Counted from the stretch's first letter, positions 24,770 to 33,888 are shown. The stretch: DNA of 64,000 nucleotides from Streptomyces sp. NBC_01428 (GCF_036231965.1 NZ_CP109499.1:7316001-7380000); one strand, 5' to 3'. Program-made: numbers and translations. The notes: generated from the letters alone by a model not told the origin.

Positions 24770-25897
24770 ATGTCGGCACCTAATAAGTCGTACGACCCTG
24801 TAGAGGTCGAGGCCTTGAAACCGGAAGAGATCGAGCGCATGCGGGACGAGGCGCTCGCCGCCTTCGCGTCCGCCGGCGACCTCGACGCGCTCCAGGAGGC
24901 CAAGGTCGCCCACACCGGCGGCACCTCTCCGCTGGCCCTCGCCAACCGCGAGATCGGCGCACTGCCCCCGCAGGCCAAGGCCGCGGCCGGCAAGCTCGTC
25001 GGCCAGGCCCGGGGCGCCGTGAACAAGGCCCTCGGCGCCCGCCAGGCCGAGCTGGAGGCCGAGCGCGACGCGCGCGTACTCGTCGAGGAGGCGGTGGACG
25101 TCACACTGCCCTACGACCGCGTACCCGCCGGCGCCCGGCACCCGCTGACCACCATGATGGAGCGCGTCGCCGACGTCTTCGTGTCCATGGGATACGAGAT
25201 CGCCGAGGGCCCCGAGGTCGAGGCGGAGTGGTTCAACTTCGACGCCCTGAACTTCGGCCCGGACCACCCGGCCCGGCAGATGCAGGACACCTTCTTCGTC
25301 CAGGGCCCGAAGGGCGTGGAGGGCGACGAGTCCGGTGTCGTGCTGCGCACCCACACCTCCCCGGTGCAGGCCCGCGCCCTGCTCGACCGGGAGCCGCCCG
25401 TCTACGTCGTGTGCCCCGGCCGCGTCTACCGCACGGACGAGCTCGACGCCACGCACACCCCGGTCTTCCACCAGATCGAGCTGCTCGCCGTCGACGAGGG
25501 CCTGACCATGGCCGACCTCAAGGGCACCCTCGACCACATGGTCCAGTCGCTCTTCGGCTCGGACATGAAGACCCGGCTGCGCCCGAACTACTTCCCCTTC
25601 ACCGAGCCGTCCGCCGAGATGGACATGCTCTGCTACGTCTGCAAGGGCGAGTCCGTCGGCAACCCCGACCGCCCCTGCCGGACCTGCTCGTCCGAGGGCT
25701 GGATCGAACTGGGCGGCTGCGGCATGGTCAACCCGCGGGTGCTCGTCGCCTGCGGCGTCGACCCGGAGAAGTACAGCGGGTTCGCCTTCGGGTTCGGTAT
25801 CGAGCGGATGCTGATGTTCCGCCACAACGTCGAAGACATGCGAGACATGGTCGAGGGTGACGTCCGGTTCACCCGGCCGTTCGGGATGGAGATCTGA
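24770..25897 (+). CDS. pheS: Phenylalanine--tRNA ligase alpha subunit
   Basis: The 375-residue class II synthetase subunit charges tRNA-Phe as an alpha2beta2 enzyme. The N-terminal coiled-coil (about residues 1-100) binds tRNA. The catalytic core shows motif 1 near HPLTTMMERVADVFVSMGYE, GPEVEAEWFNFDALN, the motif 2 region VLRTHTSPVQARAL with RVYRTDELDATHTPVFHQ, and motif 3 FAFGFGIERMLM. Four cysteines in CYVCKGES...CRTCSSEG form a possible zinc-type insertion. The ATG has GGGAAGAG upstream, and the stop overlaps the pheT start (TGATG). Confidence 0.97.
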   Translation: MSAPNKSYDPVEVEALKPEEIERMRDEALAAFASAGDLDALQEAKVAHTGGTSPLALANREIGALPPQAKAAAGKLVGQARGAVNKALGARQAELEAERDARVLVEEAVDVTLPYDRVPAGARHPLTTMMERVADVFVSMGYEIAEGPEVEAEWFNFDALNFGPDHPARQMQDTFFVQGPKGVEGDESGVVLRTHTSPVQARALLDREPPVYVVCPGRVYRTDELDATHTPVFHQIELLAVDEGLTMADLKGTLDHMVQSLFGSDMKTRLRPNYFPFTEPSAEMDMLCYVCKGESVGNPDRPCRTCSSEGWIELGGCGMVNPRVLVACGVDPEKYSGFAFGFGIERMLMFRHNVEDMRDMVEGDVRFTRPFGMEI

Positions 25898-28401
25898 TGC
25901 GGGTCCCGCTTTCTTGGCTGCGGGAGTACGTCGACCTGCCGGCGACGGAGACCGGGCGCGACGTCCAGGCCAAGCTCATCTCGGCAGGCCTCGAGGTCGA
26001 GACCGTCGAGCCGCTCGGCGCCGACCTCAAGGGCCCCCTGGTCGTCGGCCAGGTGCTCACCATCGAGGAACTGACGGAGTTCAAGAAGCCCATCCGCTTC
26101 TGCACCGTCGCCGTCGGCACCGCCAACGGCACCGGTGAGCCCCAGGAGATCGTCTGCGGCGCCCGCAACTTCGCCGTCGGCGACAAGGTCGTCGTGGTCC
26201 TGCCCGGCGCCGTCCTGCCCGGCAACTTCGCCATCGCCGCGCGCAAGACGTACGGCAAGACCTCGCACGGCATGATCTGCTCGGGCGACGAACTCGGCAT
26301 GGGCGACGACGGCAGCGGCGGCATCATCGTGCTGCCGCCCGAGGTCGAGGTCGGCACCGACGCGATCGAGCTGCTCCAGCTCGTCGACGAGGTCCTCGAC
26401 ATCGCCGTGACGCCCGACCGCGGCTACGCCCTGTCGATGCGCGGCGTCGCCCGCGAGACCGCCATCGCGTACGGCCTGCCGCTGCGCGACCCGGCCCTGC
26501 TCGACGTACCGGCCCCGAACGCGTTCGGCTACCCGGTGCAGGTCTCGGACCCGATGGGCTGCGACCGCTTCACCGCCCGTACGGTGACCGGCCTCGACCC
26601 GGACGCCCACTCCCCGATCTGGCTCCGCCGCCGCCTCCAGAAGGCCGGCATGCGCCCGATCTCGCTGGCCGTCGACATCACCAACTACGTGATGCTGGAG
26701 CTCGGTCAGCCGCTGCACGCGTACGACCGCAGCCGCGTCCAGGGCACCATCGGTGTGCGCCGGGCCGAGCAGGGCGAGAAGCTCACCACCCTCGACGGCG
26801 TCAAGCGCACGCTGAACGCCGAGGACCTGGTGATCACCGACGACCGCGGTCCCATCGGCCTCGCGGGCGTCATGGGCGGCGCCAACACCGAGATCGACGA
26901 CACCGAGGGCACCACCACCGAGGTCGTCGTCGAGGCCGCGCACTTCGACGCCATCTCGATCGCCCGCACGGCCCGCCGTCACAAGCTGGCCTCCGAGGCG
27001 TCCAAGCGCTTCGAGCGCGGCGTCGACCCGCAGGCCGCCTCCGCGGCGGCCCAGCGGACCGTCGACCTCCTCGTCCTCCTCGCCGGCGGCACCGCCGACG
27101 CGGGGGTCACCGAGGTGATCGCCCCGTCCGCGCCGCACAGCATCACCATCCCGGCGAACCACCCGGACAAGGTGGCCGGTGTCGACTACGGCCGCGAGAC
27201 CGTCGTCCGCCGTCTCCAGCAGGTCGGCTGCGACGTCTACGGCCAGGACGAGCTGATCGTCACCGTGCCGTCCTGGCGTCCCGACCTGACGGACCCGAAC
27301 GACCTGGCCGAAGAGGTCATCCGGCTCGAGGGCTACGAGAACCTGCCCTCGACGCTGCCCAAGCCTCCGGCCGGCCTCGGCCTCACGGACCGGCAGCGCC
27401 TGCACCGCCGTGTCGGCCGCGCCCTCGCCGGCGCCGGATACGTCGAGTCGCCGAACTACCCGTTCATGGGCGAGCAGGTCCTCGACCAGTTCGGCCTGGC
27501 GGACGACGACCCGAACCGCAAGGTCGTCAAGCTCGTCAACCCGCTCTCCGACGAGGAGCCCGCGCTCCGCACGACGCTGCTCCCGGGCCTGCTCCAGGCC
27601 CTGCGCCGCAACGACGGACGCGGCAGCCACGACCTGGCGCTCTTCGAGACGGGCCTGGTCTTCCACCCGCGGGCGGAACTGCGGATCGCCGGGCGGCTGC
27701 CCGTCGACCGCCGTCCCACCGACGAGGAGATCGCGTCCCTGACCGCCGCGCTGCCCGTCCAGCCCCGGCACGCCGCCGTCGTCCTCGCGGGCGCCCGCGA
27801 GCAGGCCGGCTGGTGGGGCAAGGGCCGCCCGGCCGACTGGGCCGACGCGATCGAGGCCGCGCGCATCCTGGCCCGCGAGGCGGGGACCGAACTCCTCGTC
27901 CGCTCCGGCCAGTACGGTCCGTGGCACCCCGGCCGCTGCGCCGAGCTCTCGGTCGTCGTGGACGGCACGCAGCGGGTCGTCGGACACGCCGGTGAACTCC
28001 ACCCCCGGGTGCTGAAGGCGCTGGGTCTGCCCGCGCGCACCTGCGCGATGGAACTGGACCTGGACGCGCTGGAGGAGGCGAGTTCAGGCCACCCCAAGGG
28101 CCCGAAGATCTCGACCTTCCCGGTCGCCACGCAGGATGTCGCGCTGGTCGTCGACAAGGCCGTACCGCACGCCGACGTCGAGGCGGCGCTGCGCGAGGGC
28201 GCGGGTGAACTCCTGGAGTCCATCCGGTTGTTCGACGAGTACGAGAGCGAGCAGCTCGGCGGGGACCGCAAGTCCCTCGCGTACGCGCTGCGCTTCCGTG
28301 CCGACGACCGCACGCTCACCGTCGACGAGGCCTCCGCGGCCCGCGACGCCGCGGTGGCCCTCGCCACCGAGCGCACGGGAGCGGTGCTGCGCGGGGCCTG
28401 A
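25897..28401 (+). CDS. pheT: Phenylalanine--tRNA ligase beta subunit
   Basis: This 834-residue subunit has the full bacterial architecture: an N-terminal MRVPLSWLREYVDLP segment, a tRNA-binding OB fold (about residues 40-155), B3/B4 editing domain (about 215-380, with HYDAISIARTA-like HFDAISIARTARRHKLASEA), B5 domain (about 415-490), a catalytic-like core and the C-terminal FDX-ACB anticodon-binding domain (about 740-834, TFPVATQDVALVVD). It edits misactivated Tyr and binds tRNA. It overlaps pheS by 1 bp, so the subunits are translationally coupled. Confidence 0.97.
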   Translation: MRVPLSWLREYVDLPATETGRDVQAKLISAGLEVETVEPLGADLKGPLVVGQVLTIEELTEFKKPIRFCTVAVGTANGTGEPQEIVCGARNFAVGDKVVVVLPGAVLPGNFAIAARKTYGKTSHGMICSGDELGMGDDGSGGIIVLPPEVEVGTDAIELLQLVDEVLDIAVTPDRGYALSMRGVARETAIAYGLPLRDPALLDVPAPNAFGYPVQVSDPMGCDRFTARTVTGLDPDAHSPIWLRRRLQKAGMRPISLAVDITNYVMLELGQPLHAYDRSRVQGTIGVRRAEQGEKLTTLDGVKRTLNAEDLVITDDRGPIGLAGVMGGANTEIDDTEGTTTEVVVEAAHFDAISIARTARRHKLASEASKRFERGVDPQAASAAAQRTVDLLVLLAGGTADAGVTEVIAPSAPHSITIPANHPDKVAGVDYGRETVVRRLQQVGCDVYGQDELIVTVPSWRPDLTDPNDLAEEVIRLEGYENLPSTLPKPPAGLGLTDRQRLHRRVGRALAGAGYVESPNYPFMGEQVLDQFGLADDDPNRKVVKLVNPLSDEEPALRTTLLPGLLQALRRNDGRGSHDLALFETGLVFHPRAELRIAGRLPVDRRPTDEEIASLTAALPVQPRHAAVVLAGAREQAGWWGKGRPADWADAIEAARILAREAGTELLVRSGQYGPWHPGRCAELSVVVDGTQRVVGHAGELHPRVLKALGLPARTCAMELDLDALEEASSGHPKGPKISTFPVATQDVALVVDKAVPHADVEAALREGAGELLESIRLFDEYESEQLGGDRKSLAYALRFRADDRTLTVDEASAARDAAVALATERTGAVLRGA

Positions 28402-28523
28402 CAGGCCGGCAGGTCGTACCGGGGAGCTGTGTGCCGGACCGCGGATCGTTCCGCGGCCGGGCGCACGGCTCCCCGCCCGCTTTCCAGGGGCTCCGCCCGT
28501 CCTCGCCACGAGGCCGGGCAGGG

Positions 28524-28569
28524 CCCCCTGCCTGCGTGGATGCAGGGGGTGCGGGTGTCCGAAGACACC
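28524..28569 (+). terminator. Double hairpin downstream of pheT
   Basis: A perfect 8-bp stem (28524-28531 with 28542-28549) is followed by a perfect 6-bp stem (28554-28559 with 28564-28569, loop CGAA). The first starts 123 bp after the pheT stop. The pair probably terminates the pheST transcript. Confidence 0.55.
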
Positions 28570-28688
28570 TCACTCATTCGGGTGACATGTCCGGACGATC
28601 TGGCCCGATCGGGCGGGTGGTCGACAGAATCGGACCGGTCTCGCCGAGGCCGTCTGCGCTGTCGGGGCCTATTGGGGGGCCAATCGGC

Positions 28689-29948
28689 ATGATCCGTATC
28701 AAGGCTGGGGTTCCCCGCGGGGCGACGCCCCGGACGCATGCACGGGAGCCGGTCCGGGCGGTCCCCCCACCGGGGCGCCGGGGTGGCCGGCTGAGGCTTG
28801 GCTTCGCCCGGGTGCTGCGCGGGGCCGGACCTCGTCCGGGACTCACCCGCCGGCTCCGCCGCCGCGGCGGGGAAGCGGGCCTCGGCCCGGGCGGCCCCTC
28901 CCACGGCTCCGAACGGCCGCCGCTCCGCCGGGCCCTGACCCTCGGGCTGCCCACGGCCTGGGGTGCGCTCGCCATCTCGTACCGGATGGTCTGTCCGCTC
29001 GCGCAGCAGGACGGTCTCGGGGCCCGCATCGCCACCAGTGCCGTCTTCTTCGCCGTCGGCACGGGACTGGTGGTCCATGTCCGAGGGGCGCTGCTGCGGG
29101 AACTCCGGCAGATCCGCAAGGTCGCGGGAGCCGCCCAGAGCGTCCTGCTGCGGCCGCTGCCCCCACGCATCGACGGGCTCGGCCTCGCGGCGACGCAGCT
29201 CTCCGCCGATCGCGGTGCGACCGTCGGCGGCGATCTGTACGAGGTGATCGCCACCGAACACGGCGTGCGGGTCGTGATGGGCGACGTCCGCGGGCACGGG
29301 CTCGGCGCCATCGGGACCGTCGCCGCCGTCCTCGGCAGCTTCCGCGAGGCCGCGCACGACGAACCCGAACTCGGCGGTGTCCTCAGGCGGCTCGACCGCG
29401 CCCTGGCACGGCACCTGCGCGAGCGGGCCCGCGGCGAACACCCCTCGTCCGGGCTCGACACCGACCACCCGGTCGCCGAGGACTTCGTCACCGTCCTGCT
29501 CCTGGAGATCCACCCCGACGGTGAGGTGTACGCCCTCAACTGCGGTCATCCCTGGCCGTATCTGCTCGGCACGGGCCGGGTCGCCCCGCTGGCGAGCGCG
29601 GACCCCCTGCCTCCGCTCGGGCCGTTCCCGCTCCCGGCCGCTCTCCTGGCCGAGGCCTGCGGTCAACTCCTGCCGGGGGAGGGGCTCTTCCTGCACACCG
29701 ACGGTGCCGAGGACGCGCGGGACTCCCGTGGGCGGTTCTTCCCGCTGCTGCCCGCCCTCGCGGAGGCCGTGCACGAGCGGCCCGTGGTGCCGGAGGCCGT
29801 CCTGCGGGCGGTCCTGGCGGGGCTGCTGCGCCACACCGGCGGCCGGCCCGTCGACGACGTCGCCCTGCTGGTGCTGCACAACGACCGCCGGCGCGTGCCT
29901 CTGCACCAGGGGCACGGCGTCTCCCGGCACCTGCCGTACGGTCGGTGA
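28689..29948 (+). CDS. SpoIIE-type PP2C serine/threonine phosphatase with two membrane helices
   Basis: With the ATG at 28689 the product has 419 residues: a basic N-terminus, two membrane helices (about residues 78-100 and 110-132) and a PPM/SpoIIE phosphatase domain (about 150-400) with DRGATVGGDLYEV, the metal-binding VVMGDVRGHGLGA and the late HTDGAEDARD and VDDVALLVLH. Such enzymes dephosphorylate anti-sigma-factor antagonists or similar targets in partner-switching systems. An earlier in-frame ATG at 28587 would add 34 Gly/Pro/Ser-rich residues, so the start is uncertain. No partner anti-sigma factor is adjacent. Confidence 0.82.
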   Translation: MIRIKAGVPRGATPRTHAREPVRAVPPPGRRGGRLRLGFARVLRGAGPRPGLTRRLRRRGGEAGLGPGGPSHGSERPPLRRALTLGLPTAWGALAISYRMVCPLAQQDGLGARIATSAVFFAVGTGLVVHVRGALLRELRQIRKVAGAAQSVLLRPLPPRIDGLGLAATQLSADRGATVGGDLYEVIATEHGVRVVMGDVRGHGLGAIGTVAAVLGSFREAAHDEPELGGVLRRLDRALARHLRERARGEHPSSGLDTDHPVAEDFVTVLLLEIHPDGEVYALNCGHPWPYLLGTGRVAPLASADPLPPLGPFPLPAALLAEACGQLLPGEGLFLHTDGAEDARDSRGRFFPLLPALAEAVHERPVVPEAVLRAVLAGLLRHTGGRPVDDVALLVLHNDRRRVPLHQGHGVSRHLPYGR

Positions 29949-30331
29949 CCGACCGCACCGTGCGCCGGCTCCGACGCCGTCCCGCACCCGGCGACGCCGT
30001 CAACGCGGCCCGGCCGCAAGGAACTTCGCGGCCGCCCGGGCCGTGCCGACGGCGGCCGTCCGCCCCGCCACGGAGTGTCGGGCAGGCAGCCGGGCGGACG
30101 GCGCGAAACGGGCCGCCGCACTGTACGAGGGGGAGCCGGCGGCCCGGCCGGCCTCTTGCGAGACAGCTCAGTCAACCGGCCCGCGACGCTCCGCGACAGC
30201 GCGCGCACCCGACGGATACGGGTATTCGCTTCACACCCCGTGTGAAAGGGACCCGCTACGCTGACTGGCGCTGTCGGGCGCGGAAGAGGACGATCGGCGC
30301 CGTCGGCCACGAGCCACCCGGGGGGCCCTCC
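29949..30331. other. 383-bp intergenic region before the NsdA-like regulator gene
   Basis: No convincing gene is seen. The open frame upstream of the regulator ATG is Pro/Arg-rich and not protein-like. The only clear signal is the perfect dyad TTCACAC-CCC-GTGTGAA at 30230-30246. Confidence 0.5.
30230..30246. promoter_or_regulatory. Perfect dyad TTCACAC-CCC-GTGTGAA
   Basis: Seven-base arms (30230-30236 and 30240-30246) flank CCC, 86 bp before the regulator start. A related core, CACAC-TCC-GTGTG, occurs at 32935-32947 upstream of the small coiled-coil gene. It may be an autoregulatory operator of the regulator; the binding protein is unknown. Confidence 0.4.
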
Positions 30332-31672
30332 ATGCAGCCCAACACTCTGCTCGACGCGATCCTCGACGAGGCGGGCATCTCGCACGCGGGACTCGCCGCG
30401 CACGTCAACCAGGCGGGACGGGCGCGCGGCCTCGCCCTGCGCTACGAACACACCGCCGTGGCGCGGTGGTTGAAGGGGCAGCGTCCGCGCGGCCAGGTGC
30501 CCGACCTGATCTGCGAGGTCCTCGCGGGACGACTGCACCGGCCCGTCACGCTCGACGACATCGGCCTCGGGCTGCCCGGCGAACCGTCCGCCCCGCACGC
30601 CACCTCGCTCTCCGGCTTCGTCGAGCGCGCCACCGCCCTGTGGCGGTCCGACGAGCAGCAGCGGCCGCACATCCTCGGCGCCCCGGCCGTCACCGGCACG
30701 CCCGCCGTGATGCCCGTCTGGGAGTGGGAGAACCCGCCGGAGGACGTGGACGTCTCCCGCGGCGGCCGCCAGCAGGTCAGCATGGCCGACATCGAGATGC
30801 TCCGGGCGGCGCGGGCCCACTACGAGCAGATGTACCGCAAGGCCGGGGGCATCGCGACCCGCACGCGGATCGTCGGCTTCCTCAACGCCGAGACGGCGCC
30901 CCTGCTGCGCGGCAGTTACACCGACGCCACCGGCCGCCAACTCCACCGCGCCACCGGTGGGCTGGTGGCCATCGCGGGCATCTGCGCCTACGACTCCGAC
31001 GCGCACGGCCTCGCCCAGCGCTACTTCCACCAGGCGCTGCGCCTGGCCAAGGCCAGCGGGGACAGGGGACTCGGCGCCTACGTGATAGCGCTGCTCGTCA
31101 ACCAGTCGCTGTTCATGCGCGAGTACCGGCAGGCGGTCGCCTTCGCCGAGGCGGCGCTGCGCGCCGCGGGGCGCCACATCACGCCGGCGCTCGCCTCCGA
31201 CCTCTACGCGATGCAGGCCAAGGCGTACGCGCACCTCGGAGACGGCAGCAGTGCGCTGTCCTGCATTCGGCGTGCGGAGCAGGCCGCCGAGCGTATCCGG
31301 CGTGGTTACGAGCCGGATGAGACCGGCTATGTCCAGCCGGGACTGGTCAACGTACAGGTGGCGGAGGCGCTGCTCAGCCTCGGTGACCTCGTGGCGGCGG
31401 CCGAGCACGCCGCGGCGGCCGTCGACACTCCGGCGCACGACCGGGGGCGGGTGCACCGGCTCGCCATGCTCAGCCAGATCGAGCTGCGCCAGGGCAATGC
31501 CGACAAGGCCGTGGAGACCGCGGTCCAAATGGCCGAACAGGCACGCGGGATGGAGTCCCAGCGGCTGCGCGACCGACTCCGCGCGGTACGCCGGCATCTC
31601 GTGAGCAGCGGCTGCGCGGGGACGGCCGAGGCCGCGGAACTCATCGACGGGGCCCTGCGCGTCCCGCTGTAG
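30332..31672 (+). CDS. NsdA-like regulatory protein with TPR-type repeats
   Basis: The 446-residue cytosolic protein opens with a helix-turn-helix-like segment (about residues 5-45: LLDAILDEAGISHAGLAAHV, then VARWLKGQRPRG) and continues with TPR-like helical hairpins to the C-terminus (for example LAQRYFHQALRLAKASGDRG and MLSQIELRQGNADKAVET). This layout resembles the Streptomyces NsdA group, negative regulators of sporulation and antibiotic production. The ATG at 30332 is chosen because the longer upstream frame is low-complexity. The regulatory target is not known. Confidence 0.75.
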   Translation: MQPNTLLDAILDEAGISHAGLAAHVNQAGRARGLALRYEHTAVARWLKGQRPRGQVPDLICEVLAGRLHRPVTLDDIGLGLPGEPSAPHATSLSGFVERATALWRSDEQQRPHILGAPAVTGTPAVMPVWEWENPPEDVDVSRGGRQQVSMADIEMLRAARAHYEQMYRKAGGIATRTRIVGFLNAETAPLLRGSYTDATGRQLHRATGGLVAIAGICAYDSDAHGLAQRYFHQALRLAKASGDRGLGAYVIALLVNQSLFMREYRQAVAFAEAALRAAGRHITPALASDLYAMQAKAYAHLGDGSSALSCIRRAEQAAERIRRGYEPDETGYVQPGLVNVQVAEALLSLGDLVAAAEHAAAAVDTPAHDRGRVHRLAMLSQIELRQGNADKAVETAVQMAEQARGMESQRLRDRLRAVRRHLVSSGCAGTAEAAELIDGALRVPL

Positions 31673-31833
31673 GGGTGCCTCGGCGGGCCATGTCCGCCGC
31701 TCGCGCCGCCCCGGGCCGCCCTGTCGGCACACCGTCTTCACCGTCACCGCACCGTGCCCCGACCGGCGTGAGCCTGCTGCCGGAACGCTCCTGCTGCGAT
31801 ATTGCCACTTACCTAGCGGAAGGTGGCAGAACT

Positions 31834-32379
31834 GTGCAGTGGACGAAACAGAACGAACAAACTGTGTACGCAAACCGCTGGTTCAGCGTCAACCTCGCGG
31901 ACGTGCAACTGCCGGACGGACGGCATCTCGATCACTTCCTGATACGGCTGCGGCCCGTCGCCGTGGCCACGGTGGTGAACGAGTCCAACGAGGTCCTGCT
32001 CCTGTGGCGGCACCGCTTCATCACGGACAGCTGGGGATGGGAGCTGCCGGCGGGCGTGGTCGAGGACGGCGAGGACATCACCGTCGCGGCCGCCCGTGAA
32101 CTGGAGGAGGAGACCGGCTGGCGGCCGGGGCCCCTGCGGCATCTGATGAGCGTCGAGCCCTCGAACGGACTCACCGATGCCCGGCACCACATCTACTGGG
32201 CCGACGAGGGGGAGTACATCGGGCACCCCGTGGACGACTTCGAGTCCGACCGCCGGGAGTGGGTGTCCCTGAAGCTCGTCCCCGACATGGTCGCCCGCGG
32301 TGAGGTCCCGGCCGCCAACATGGCTGCCGCGCTGCTGCTCCTGCACCATCTCAGGCTCGGGCAGGACGCGTTGCCCTGA
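31834..32379 (+). CDS. NUDIX hydrolase (ADP-ribose-pyrophosphatase-like)
   Basis: A 181-residue protein with a complete Nudix box, GVVEDGEDITVAAARELEEE followed by TGW, which holds the catalytic glutamates and the Mg site. The N-terminal HLDHFLIRLRPVAVATVVNE resembles ADP-ribose/NDP-sugar pyrophosphatases. The GTG at 31834 (VQWTKQ) has GGAAGG ten bases upstream. A longer frame beginning at 31675 has no family similarity. An imperfect inverted repeat TGCCACTT/AAGGTGGCA at 31803-31828 could hide that ribosome binding site. The substrate is uncertain. Confidence 0.85.
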   Translation: MQWTKQNEQTVYANRWFSVNLADVQLPDGRHLDHFLIRLRPVAVATVVNESNEVLLLWRHRFITDSWGWELPAGVVEDGEDITVAAARELEEETGWRPGPLRHLMSVEPSNGLTDARHHIYWADEGEYIGHPVDDFESDRREWVSLKLVPDMVARGEVPAANMAAALLLLHHLRLGQDALP

Positions 32380-32390
32380 CGGGGCACTCC

Positions 32391-32571
32391 CTAGGCCGTG
32401 TCCGCAAGGTCTCGCCTGCCCGGCGGCGTCTGGCACGCACTCTCGCCGCACCGGCCCCAGACCCGAGTACATCCAGTACGCAGGCCCGGGGCCGGCACGC
32501 CGAGAGCACGCACCAGACGCCGCCGGGCCCGCCCTTCGGGCGGACGACGCGACTTTGCGGACACGACCTAG
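32391..32571. mobile_element. 181-bp palindromic MITE-like element bounded by CTAG
   Basis: The element begins CTAGGCCGTGTCCGCAA (32391-32407) and ends with the inverted copy TTGCGGACACGACCTAG (32555-32571), with one mismatch. Inside, two long arms (from the CCCGGCGGCGTCTGG block and its complement) form an imperfect hairpin around AGTACATCCAGTAC. The right arm carries about 16 extra bases including GCCCTTCGGGC. It has no ORF. From memory, similar palindromic repeats occur in multiple copies in Streptomyces genomes. The bases CTA at 32568-32570 act as the stop codon of the neighbouring gene. Confidence 0.7.
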
Positions 32572-32825
32572 TGGCCCAGAGCCTGCCAGAGCGTCACGGC
32601 CACCGCTCCGACGGCCGCGACGACGGAGACGGTGGGCAGGGGCCAGCGGGTGTGTTCGAGCGCGACGATCCGGGTGCTGAGGTCGTCGAGATCCTTGGCC
32701 GTCTGGTCGTCGCGCTGGGTGAGCAGCGCCAGTCCTCCCTCGATGCGGGTGAGCCCCACTTCGAGGGACCGGCGTAACTCCGCGAGTTCCTTCGGTGCCG
32801 CGGGATGCTCGGAGTCGGCGGTCAC
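32568..32825 (-). CDS. Small coiled-coil plus C-terminal membrane-helix protein (XhlA/holin-associated-like)
   Basis: The 85-residue product has a heptad-like helical region (about residues 12-55: LAELRRSLEVGLTRIEGGLA, LDDLSTRIVALEH) and a C-terminal transmembrane helix (about 60-82: LPTVSVVAAVGAVAVTLWQA). The layout is that of small haemolysin XhlA-type proteins, but no phage genes are nearby. The GTG at 32825 has AAAGGAG upstream and is clearly better than the far-upstream codon. The stop codon TAG lies in the terminal CTAG of the palindromic element, so the C-terminus may have been set by that insertion. Function unknown. Confidence 0.7.
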   Translation of the reverse strand: MTADSEHPAAPKELAELRRSLEVGLTRIEGGLALLTQRDDQTAKDLDDLSTRIVALEHTRWPLPTVSVVAAVGAVAVTLWQALGH

Positions 32826-32950
32826 GGGTCCGCTCCTTTCCGTAGTCGCAGATCCCTTGTCTGCGCACGGAAAGTCAACTCGCCTGGTGGACACGTGGGG
32901 AGCGTGTGCGCGCGGCATATGCGGGCCCGGCGCGCACACTCCGTGTGAAC

Positions 32951-32990
32951 GGCGCGGGCCCGGCACCCCGGAGGGTGCCGGGCCCGCGCC
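32951..32990. terminator. Strong hairpin downstream of the 3-hydroxybutyryl-CoA dehydrogenase gene
   Basis: A perfect 18-bp GC-rich stem (32951-32968 with 32973-32990, loop CGGA) begins 34 bp past the dehydrogenase stop on the minus strand. It should end that transcript. Confidence 0.8.
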
Positions 32991-33024
32991 CGTCGTGCTC
33001 GACCCGGAGGTCAGCGGCCGGTCG

Positions 33025-33888
33025 TCACTGGCCGTAGGTGTAGAACCCCGAGTTGGTCTTCCGGCCGAGGCGGCCCGCGTCGACCATGCGCTGGAGCAGC
33101 GGGGGAGCGGCGTACAGCGGCTCCTTGTACTCCTCGTACATGCTGGACGCGACCGAGGCCACCGTGTCGAGGCCGATCAGGTCGGACAGCTTGAGCGGGC
33201 CCATCGGGTGGGCGCAGCCCATCTCCATGCCGTTGTCGATGTCCTCGCGGCTCGCGATGCCCGACTCGAACATCCGGATCGCGGACAGGAGATAGGGGAT
33301 CAGCAGCGCGTTGACGACGAAGCCGGAGCGGTCCTGGGCGCGGATCGTGTGCTTGCCGAGCGACTTCTCGGCGAACAGCTGGGCCCGGCCGATCGTGCCC
33401 TCGGAGGTCGTCAGCGCCGGGATCAGCTCCACGAGCTGCTGGACCGGCGCCGGGTTGAAGAAGTGGATGCCGATGACCTGGTCGGGGCGCGAGGTGGCGA
33501 CGGCCAGCTTGACCAGCGGGATCGAGGAGGTGTTGGAGGCGAGGATCGCGTCCGGCCGGGTCACCACCTGGTCGAGCACCTGGAAGATCTCGGTCTTCAC
33601 CTGCTCGTTCTCGACGACGGCCTCGATCACCAGGTCGCGGTCGGCGAACTCGCCGAGGTCCGTGGTGAAGCTGAGGCGGTTCTGGGTGGCCTCCAGCTCG
33701 TCCTCGGAGATCTTGCCGCGCCCGGCGGCCTTGGACAGGGAGTTGAACAGCCGGGTCCGGCCGATCTCCAGGGCCTCGCCGGTGGTCTCGGCGACCTTCA
33801 CGTCCAGACCGGCGCGGGCGCACACCTCGGCAATGCCCGCTCCCATCTGGCCGCAGCCCACCACTCCGACGCGTTCGATGTCGGTCAC
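33025..33888 (-). CDS. 3-hydroxybutyryl-CoA dehydrogenase
   Basis: The 287-residue enzyme has the NAD-binding motif GVVGCGQMGAGIAEV near residue 8, the catalytic region ILASNTSSIPLVKLA and IGIHFFNPAPVQQLVELI with the active His, and a C-terminal helical domain (MGCAHPMGPLKLSDLIGLDT). It interconverts 3-hydroxybutyryl-CoA and acetoacetyl-CoA in fatty-acid breakdown, polyhydroxybutyrate metabolism or butyryl-CoA supply. The GTG at 33888 follows AAGGGG; the ATG two bases earlier runs straight into TGA. It is a single gene divergent from the GHL10 gene. Confidence 0.94.
   Translation of the reverse strand: MTDIERVGVVGCGQMGAGIAEVCARAGLDVKVAETTGEALEIGRTRLFNSLSKAAGRGKISEDELEATQNRLSFTTDLGEFADRDLVIEAVVENEQVKTEIFQVLDQVVTRPDAILASNTSSIPLVKLAVATSRPDQVIGIHFFNPAPVQQLVELIPALTTSEGTIGRAQLFAEKSLGKHTIRAQDRSGFVVNALLIPYLLSAIRMFESGIASREDIDNGMEMGCAHPMGPLKLSDLIGLDTVASVASSMYEEYKEPLYAAPPLLQRMVDAGRLGRKTNSGFYTYGQ

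Noticed and set aside
28431..28688. Extended N-terminus of the SpoIIE-type phosphatase
   Set aside because: The extension overlaps the pheT terminator hairpins and is low-complexity. The part from the in-frame ATG at 28587 is possible but not favoured.
27456..29987. Large minus-strand open frame opposite pheT and the phosphatase gene
   Set aside because: It is antisense to two well-supported genes and has the biased composition of a shadow frame.
32568..32825. Prophage remnant, because the small protein resembles XhlA/holin-associated proteins
   Set aside because: No other phage gene, integrase or attachment site lies near, and the neighbours are ordinary chromosomal genes.
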